From contig JAJYZU010000024.1 in assembly GCA_021799755.1 (NCBI GenBank), positions 1 to 11,706 of the forward strand: a stretch of DNA of 11,706 nucleotides. Reading direction: 5' to 3'. The translations under genes and the position numbers were made by a program. The stretch is from Thermoplasmata archaeon. GTDB taxonomy: Archaea > Thermoplasmatota > Thermoplasmata > Thermoplasmatales > Thermoplasmataceae. How positions within the stretch are numbered: the stretch's first letter is position 1; each line of letters begins with the position of its first letter. The notes under the pieces are model-generated. The model made no database searches, was not told where the DNA came from, and saw only the letters and a list, made by a program, of their open reading frames with translations. Below, in pieces: positions 7,704-11,706 of the stretch.

Positions 7704-7853
7704 ATGGCATTTCCAGAAGCAGTCGAGAGACGGTTGAACAAAAAAATATGCATGCGTTGCGATGCCAGGAATTCTCCAAAGGCACTTCGTTGCAGAAAGT
7801 GTGGTTACACAGGCTTGAGAATGAAGGCCAAGGAGAGAAGGGGCGGCCAGTGA
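7704..7853 (+). CDS. rpl40e: Ribosomal protein L40e (eL40)
   Basis: A 49-residue, very basic, zinc-ribbon protein of the large ribosomal subunit, archaeal counterpart of the ribosomal half of the eukaryotic ubiquitin-L40 fusion. Four cysteines form the zinc site, C16-x2-C19 (ICMRCDARN) and C30-x2-C33 ([12 protein letters not shown]), followed by the typical basic tail KAKERRGG. The length is normal for archaeal L40e, and archaeal forms have no ubiquitin part, as here. The start has a Shine-Dalgarno. The stop TGA overlaps the GTG start of purQ (GTGA, 7850-7853), so purQ is probably co-transcribed and translationally coupled. The only longer reading through this region in another frame is an artificial N-terminal extension of purQ. 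Confidence 0.95.
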   Translation: MAFPEAVERRLNKKICMRCDARNSPKALRCRKCGYTGLRMKAKERRGGQ

Positions 7854-8656
7854 GCGCACCCTCTGAACGTTCAGTTAATTTTAAGGCGGCCATCCTGCGA
7901 ATGGAAGGCACAAATTGCGAAGAGGAATCTTTCTTTTCTCTCAAATATTCTGGTTTTGATCCGGAATACGTCCACGTGAAGGAGATAGAATCAGGTAAAC
8001 GAAAACTGGATGATTTTTCCCTGATCTTTATCCCTGGAGGATTTTCCGGCGGCGATTATATTAGAGCAGGTGCCATCTTTGGCGCCAGACTCCTTTCCTC
8101 CAGAGGAAAGGAGATGATGGAGTACATAGAGAGCGAGAAACCGGTTATCGGAGTCTGCAACGGTTTTCAAGTCCTGACAGAGATGGGAATTTTACCCGAT
8201 ACGGAAGGAAACACGGAGAGAGAGGTGGCTCTCACTGTAAATAAGTCCGGGCGTTTCGAATGCAGGTACACGTATATCAGGATCAAATCACAAAATGCGA
8301 TCATGAAACAATTTTCCGGACAAGATTCAACATGGCTTGTGCCCGTTGCCCACAGTGAAGGGAGAGTAATGTTTCGGGACAACGACGAATACAAGAAACT
8401 GGAAAGGAGTAACCAGATACCTTTTGTCTATTCTGCCCCTGATGGGTCCGAATCTGAGTACCCATGGAACCCAAACGGATCATTCATGGGTATAGCGGGG
8501 CTTTCCAACAGAAAGGGTAATGTAATAGGTCTGATGCCACATCCAGAGAGAATTTATTTTGATAATGGTCAAACCGGAAGGTTTGGAAATAAGTCGCAAA
8601 CTTTCGGAAAACTGTTTTTTGACCAGCTCTACAGATATGTGGCTGATCTCAATTAA
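7850..8656 (+). CDS. purQ: Phosphoribosylformylglycinamidine synthase, glutaminase subunit PurQ
   Basis: Glutamine amidotransferase subunit of FGAM synthase, the fourth step of de novo purine synthesis. It releases ammonia from glutamine for the PurL subunit, usually in a complex with PurL and PurS. The 268-residue product shows the class I triad: nucleophile C103 (GVCNGFQVL), H231 and E233 (MPHPERIYF). The N-terminal strand [32 protein letters not shown] (oxyanion region), PVAHSEGR and the final [11 protein letters not shown] are also typical. The GTG at 7850 is chosen because it places the first beta strand at the usual distance and overlaps the rpl40e stop by four bases. An ATG at 7748 in the same frame would add 34 residues that are only a shadow of rpl40e. 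purL and purS are not in the window. The TAA interlocks with the stop of the convergent gene. Confidence 0.95.
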   Translation: MSAPSERSVNFKAAILRMEGTNCEEESFFSLKYSGFDPEYVHVKEIESGKRKLDDFSLIFIPGGFSGGDYIRAGAIFGARLLSSRGKEMMEYIESEKPVIGVCNGFQVLTEMGILPDTEGNTEREVALTVNKSGRFECRYTYIRIKSQNAIMKQFSGQDSTWLVPVAHSEGRVMFRDNDEYKKLERSNQIPFVYSAPDGSESEYPWNPNGSFMGIAGLSNRKGNVIGLMPHPERIYFDNGQTGRFGNKSQTFGKLFFDQLYRYVADLN

Positions 8657-9213
8657 AGACTGCGATCGTGGATTGTCTTGATGAGGCTGGTTGATTTCCT
8701 TCTGAATTCATCCAGTGTACTGTCATTGACTATCATATAATCAGAAAGAGCGATCACTTTTCCAATGCCCCAGTTGAGTTCCCTGTTGTCTCTAGCGATA
8801 AGGCCTTCCATGTCATGTATATCATCAGCCCTGTTCCTCTTCAGAATTCGCTCTAATCTTGTTATTCTGTTCGCAAATATAGCAATAATACTGAAATTTT
8901 CAGCGTTATTTGAGAAATACTCGGCCTCCTCGTAATTCCTTATACCGTCTATTATGAACAGTTTGTGATCCCCTATCAGATCATAGGTCCGTCTGGCCCA
9001 GACGTTCATTCCATGCTTCTCTCTTTCCCCCGAGGCAAATTTTCCTATTTCAGAATCGCTGATAGGAATGCTGCTTCTGCATGCATAAGTCCTGACTGTA
9101 TCCCCCATGTGATAATCCTGAAATCCAAAATTTTTAGCCACCTTTATGAACTCATCCTTTCCGGAGCCGGGCATACCTGTTACGGAGAGAATAATCCTTT
9201 TTTCATTCGCCAA
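8653..9213 (-). CDS. UPF0200 family P-loop kinase-like protein
   Basis: A 186-residue cytoplasmic nucleotide-binding protein of the archaeal UPF0200 family, distantly related to dephospho-CoA and nucleotide kinases; the substrate is not established. The Walker A motif GMPGSGKD is at residues 13-20 and HMGDTVR follows as the substrate-side motif. FIIDGIRNYEEAEYF resembles the Walker B region, RILKRNRADD a basic lid and ALSDYMIVND the family C-terminal signature. The start is uncertain. An ATG at 9267 would add 18 basic residues and overlap the preceding gene by 65 bases. The TTG at 9213 gives the usual short lead into the P-loop, an 11-base overlap like those elsewhere in the window, and a GGGA seven bases upstream, so TTG is preferred. 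It is coupled to the unrecognised gene at 9203-9499. Confidence 0.85.
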   Translation of the reverse strand: MANEKRIILSVTGMPGSGKDEFIKVAKNFGFQDYHMGDTVRTYACRSSIPISDSEIGKFASGEREKHGMNVWARRTYDLIGDHKLFIIDGIRNYEEAEYFSNNAENFSIIAIFANRITRLERILKRNRADDIHDMEGLIARDNRELNWGIGKVIALSDYMIVNDSTLDEFRRKSTSLIKTIHDRSL

Positions 9214-9499
9214 AGATAAATCCCAGTCCCTCGTCAGCCTTCTTTTCCTCGTCACGGAATTTTTCATATATTGTTCTTGATCTTTCCTCAGGAATTGGAG
9301 ATAAGGAATCTCCTGCGATTTCTTTCACTCTTGAAAGAGCATCCTGGCTTCCCTCTATTATGAGCACAAGTTCATCCTCCGGTAGCCCATATAGGGGACC
9401 GTCCCTGAAATTGATGGACTGCCTTCCCACAATGTCGTCAGCCATCAAACTATCTATGACTCCTTTCTTGATTTTTTTAAGAGAAAATACCAGGTACAT
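9203..9499 (-). CDS. Small conserved-looking protein of unknown function
   Basis: A 98-residue protein I do not recognise. From its sequence I read a strand (MYLVFSL), a helix (KKGVIDSLMADDIV), two strands (GRQSINFRDGPLYG and DELVLIIEGS), a helix (QDALSRVKEIAGDSL) and a highly charged helix near the end (YEKFRDEEKKADEG). This order resembles a ferredoxin-like fold of the ACT or RNA-binding kind, but no signature settles it. It ends inside the UPF0200 gene, so the two are probably co-translated. In other archaea UPF0200 often has the UPF0201 protein as a genomic companion; this protein may occupy that place, but I cannot show homology. The ATG at 9499 is 28 bases from a TATA box and is preferred over the ATG at 9511, only 16 bases from it. 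Confidence 0.65.
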   Translation of the reverse strand: MYLVFSLKKIKKGVIDSLMADDIVGRQSINFRDGPLYGLPEDELVLIIEGSQDALSRVKEIAGDSLSPIPEERSRTIYEKFRDEEKKADEGLGFIFGE

Positions 9500-9522
9500 G
9501 AAATTCCCCATAACAAGGATGT

Positions 9523-9531
9523 AATTATATA
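9523..9531 (-). promoter_or_regulatory. TATA box of the unknown gene-UPF0200 operon
   Basis: The minus strand reads TATATAATT, centred at 9527 in the 55-base gap after the cgi121 stop. It is 28 bases from the ATG at 9499 with no Shine-Dalgarno, consistent with a leaderless transcript. It indicates that this operon is separate from lonB-cgi121. Confidence 0.5.
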
Positions 9532-9554
9532 TTGTTTGTAGTCGACTGAAATAT

Positions 9555-10010
9555 CTAAATCGATATTGCCGACCAATTGAGGAGCATGAATCTGGCCCTG
9601 GAAAGATTCATAAATGTATCAGCGTCTCTTGTGGGGTCCTTTTCAGGAAGCATCGGGTTGTCGACCAACACGACGGAATCAAATGAATTTATAAAATCTT
9701 CAAGTTCTTTTTTATTGCCGTACACACAGAGATATTCAGCCTCCTGTCTGCTTATTCCGACTCTATCCTCAGCAACCTTAATCTGATTGGTTCCTGCAAG
9801 CAGCAGCATAAGAAGGATTCCCTCATCCTGTATGTTCACCTTTTCCCTGATCTGGTCCATCATGTCCACTGCTATGCGAACCTGTTCCTCGGAGATCAGG
9901 GAACTGCATCTGAGAAGCTGAAATATTGATGTCCTTGATCTGCAGAAATCGATTACGTCCGAGGGCCTTGACGATTCCAGCAATTTTACGTAAGCAAAAT
10001 CAAACTGCAT
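9555..10010 (-). CDS. cgi121: KEOPS complex subunit Cgi121
   Basis: A 151-residue subunit of the KEOPS complex (with Kae1, Bud32 and Pcc1), which makes the N6-threonylcarbamoyl group on A37 of tRNAs that read ANN codons. In the known complex Cgi121 binds the Bud32 kinase and helps recruit tRNA. The diagnostic signature is the helix [20 protein letters not shown] at residues 66-85, matching the family pattern of leucines followed by G-[ST]-x-Q-I. The second half ([10 protein letters not shown]) gives the expected late strand. Length is normal. The ATG at 10010 overlaps the lonB stop by 11 bases, and AGGGG lies four bases upstream, so the gene is translated from the lonB message. No other KEOPS gene is visible in the window. 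Assignment rests on the motif and length, without an alignment. Confidence 0.85.
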   Translation of the reverse strand: MQFDFAYVKLLESSRPSDVIDFCRSRTSIFQLLRCSSLISEEQVRIAVDMMDQIREKVNIQDEGILLMLLLAGTNQIKVAEDRVGISRQEAEYLCVYGNKKELEDFINSFDSVVLVDNPMLPEKDPTRDADTFMNLSRARFMLLNWSAISI

Positions 10011-11706
10011 TGGGCCCCTGTCGTCCAGATATTTTGCTGCTTCCCACCTTGTTGGGATTCAGAATATCGGAGACCTTGTCGAAGAAAGTCTTTCTCTCCG
10101 GCGTGGATTCCAGTGCGTATTGAAGAACTTCCATTATAGTTGAAACTGGGATTATTTCTATCTTGTCCTTGTGTGACTCATCCAGGATTATGTCGCCCAT
10201 GTTGGATTCCGGGACGATGACCTTTTTCAGACCCGTTTCTATCGCAGCCTCAACCTTAGCGGTCACGCCTCCGACTGGAAGAACATTTCCCCTGACGCTC
10301 AATGATCCTGTCATGGCAATGGACTGATCAACCGGAATTTCCTCTATGGCCGATATGACTGCAGTGGCAATTGACACGCTTGCTGAATCCCCCTCAACGC
10401 CTTCATATGTGCCTATAAACTGTATGTGAATATCCATGTCAGAGATATCCTTTCCGGATATTTTCTTGAATACCGCTGAAACGTTTTGCACAGCTTCCTT
10501 GGCTATATCACCCAGCTTTCCGGTAGCAACCACGCTGCCGTTACCCTTGTGCTGTGACGGTGTAACCTCTGCGACTATGGGCATAACTATTCCTGTATAA
10601 TCTGCCATACCTGTATCTGCACCGACTACCGCAAGACCGTTCACCATGCCTACTGCACTACCCTCTGTCCTGAACGTCTTGTAGAGTTTCTTAACCTCAA
10701 CCGATCTGTCTGCGACCTGCTGCTCCAGGGGCTTGCTGAGGCTCTTGGCAGATGTGACATGTTTTGCCGTTACTAGTTCAGCTTTCTCAGTCACTGCTAT
10801 GTCCCCTGCAACTCTTATAAGACCACCAAGTTCTCTGAGCCTAAGGGTTAATTTTCCTTTCCTTCCGGATCTCTTCTGGGCTTCCTTTATTACTTCTATG
10901 ATCGCGGATTCGTCGAAGTGCGGGATCTTTTTGTCCTTAGTTACTTCCTGTGCGATGAATTGTATGAGTTTTTTTCTATTCTCCTCGTTGTCATCCATTG
11001 TGCTCTGAACATATACCTCATACCCGTATCCCCTTATTCTCGATCTGAGGGCGGGGTGCATTCCCTGAATTGCGTCCAGATTCCCGGCTGCCACAAGCAC
11101 AAAGTCGCACGGAACTGGTTCTGTCTGCACCATGGCTCCAGCACTTCTTTCGCTCTGCCCTGAAATTGAAAATTTCTTCTCCTGCATTGCAGTCAAGAGC
11201 GCCTGCTGGCTCTCTAGCCTGAGTAGATTTATCTCGTCGACAAACAACACCCCACGGTGTGCTTTGTGAATGTTACCTGCCTCGACACGTTCATGCGCAG
11301 GAGTTTCCAGTCCGCCAGACTGAAACGGATCGTGTCTTACGTCTCCAAGCAGTGCTCCTGAATGTGACCCAGTAGAATCAACAAATGGAGGCCTGTCGTT
11401 TGGTGTATGAGAAACGAGAATCTTTGGTGCCATGCTTCTTTCCATTCTGAAAGCCGGATTGAAAGCAAGAGCCATATAGAGCACAGCTGCTGCTATCAGT
11501 GCCATAAATGCTATAACGTAATCACTCAGGAATATTGCGAGCAGTATTCCTCCAAAAAAAACCGTCAATATAACGAGGAGAAGCCCCCTGGACCTCTCTT
11601 TCTTGTCCCTTTCAGCTTTTATCTGATACTGTTTCACTATTTCTTTTCCCTTTCCAGCGGGAAATGTCTTAATTCTTGGCCTGTTGGGATCTTCAGGATT
11701 TGGAAA
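10000..11706 (-). CDS. lonB: Membrane-anchored ATP-dependent protease LonB (5' end beyond right edge)
   Basis: Archaeal Lon protease that unfolds and degrades proteins at the cytoplasmic face of the membrane. 568 codons are visible. The frame continues upstream of the GTG near 11637 to the last base ([14 protein letters not shown], family sequence), so the start and Walker A motif lie beyond the window. In order: two membrane helices (about residues 40-61 and 63-82), the [24 protein letters not shown] region, Walker B VDEIN near 11230-11245, HPALRSRI with the arginine finger, the alpha-helical AAA domain ([19 protein letters not shown]), then the protease domain. The catalytic serine (EGDSAS, codon 10384-10386) and lysine (GGVTAKVEA, codon 10255-10257) are 43 residues apart, the same spacing I recall for E. 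coli Lon. The stop lies inside the cgi121 start. No frameshift or intein is seen in the visible part. Confidence 0.96.
   Translation of the reverse strand, partial: FPNPEDPNRPRIKTFPAGKGKEIVKQYQIKAERDKKERSRGLLLVILTVFFGGILLAIFLSDYVIAFMALIAAAVLYMALAFNPAFRMERSMAPKILVSHTPNDRPPFVDSTGSHSGALLGDVRHDPFQSGGLETPAHERVEAGNIHKAHRGVLFVDEINLLRLESQQALLTAMQEKKFSISGQSERSAGAMVQTEPVPCDFVLVAAGNLDAIQGMHPALRSRIRGYGYEVYVQSTMDDNEENRKKLIQFIAQEVTKDKKIPHFDESAIIEVIKEAQKRSGRKGKLTLRLRELGGLIRVAGDIAVTEKAELVTAKHVTSAKSLSKPLEQQVADRSVEVKKLYKTFRTEGSAVGMVNGLAVVGADTGMADYTGIVMPIVAEVTPSQHKGNGSVVATGKLGDIAKEAVQNVSAVFKKISGKDISDMDIHIQFIGTYEGVEGDSASVSIATAVISAIEEIPVDQSIAMTGSLSVRGNVLPVGGVTAKVEAAIETGLKKVIVPESNMGDIILDESHKDKIEIIPVSTIMEVLQYALESTPERKTFFDKVSDILNPNKVGSSKISGRQGPNAV

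Noticed and set aside
7748..7849. N-terminal 34-residue extension of PurQ starting at ATG 7748
   Set aside because: This stretch encodes L40e in another frame. The PurQ family N-terminus fits the GTG at 7850, which overlaps the L40e stop.
9211..9267. ATG 9267 as the start of the UPF0200 protein
   Set aside because: It adds a basic 18-residue stretch that is a shadow of the preceding gene and pushes the P-loop away from the N-terminus. It remains possible because TTG starts are less common.
11635..11637. GTG at 11637 as the start of LonB
   Set aside because: The frame stays open to the window edge and encodes family sequence ([17 protein letters not shown]) upstream, and the Walker A domain would be lost.

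Overview
The window is chromosomal DNA from an archaeon, most likely a member of the Thermoplasmatales (Thermoplasma / Ferroplasma / Cuniculiplasma-like). The evidence is the gene set: a CoA-dependent 2-oxoacid:ferredoxin oxidoreductase with a fused gamma-alpha subunit, archaeal fructose-1,6-bisphosphate aldolase/phosphatase, ribosomal protein L40e, membrane-anchored LonB, the KEOPS subunit Cgi121 and a UPF0200 kinase. Many first genes also have a TATA element about 25-31 bases ahead of the start codon and no Shine-Dalgarno, as expected for leaderless transcripts. I see no mobile element, CRISPR array, tRNA or rRNA gene.

Layout, left to right. (1) 1-2684, minus strand: a two-gene operon for the oxidoreductase, alpha then beta, overlapping by 11 bases; beta runs off the left edge. 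(2) 2685-3015: divergent promoter region with an open but startless ORF fragment. (3) 3016-4173, plus strand: fructose-bisphosphate aldolase/phosphatase, the gluconeogenic exit enzyme. (4) 4415-6388 and 6489-7475, minus strand: two polytopic membrane proteins. The larger ends in a ferredoxin-like iron-sulfur domain. Both carry the same membrane signature (E-x2-M-G ... N-[PS]-x-F ... E-M), twice in the larger and once in the smaller. This pair is the least explained part of the window. (5) 7704-8656, plus strand: rpl40e and purQ, coupled by a GTGA overlap. (6) 8653-9499, minus strand: a 98-residue unrecognised protein followed by a UPF0200 P-loop kinase-like protein. The kinase stop codon interlocks with that of purQ. 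(7) 9555-11706, minus strand: LonB protease, entering from the right edge, then the t6A/KEOPS subunit Cgi121, overlapping by 11 bases.

How the genes fit together. The oxidoreductase turns 2-oxoacids into acyl-CoA and reduced ferredoxin, and the aldolase/phosphatase commits carbon to gluconeogenesis. The membrane iron-sulfur protein could accept or deliver electrons at the membrane, but its link to ferredoxin or quinone is my inference. The rest is housekeeping: translation, purine synthesis, tRNA modification and membrane proteolysis. Several starts were reset using promoter position or family alignment (3016, 7475, 9213, 9499). LonB does not start at the GTG near 11637; its reading frame continues through the right edge.
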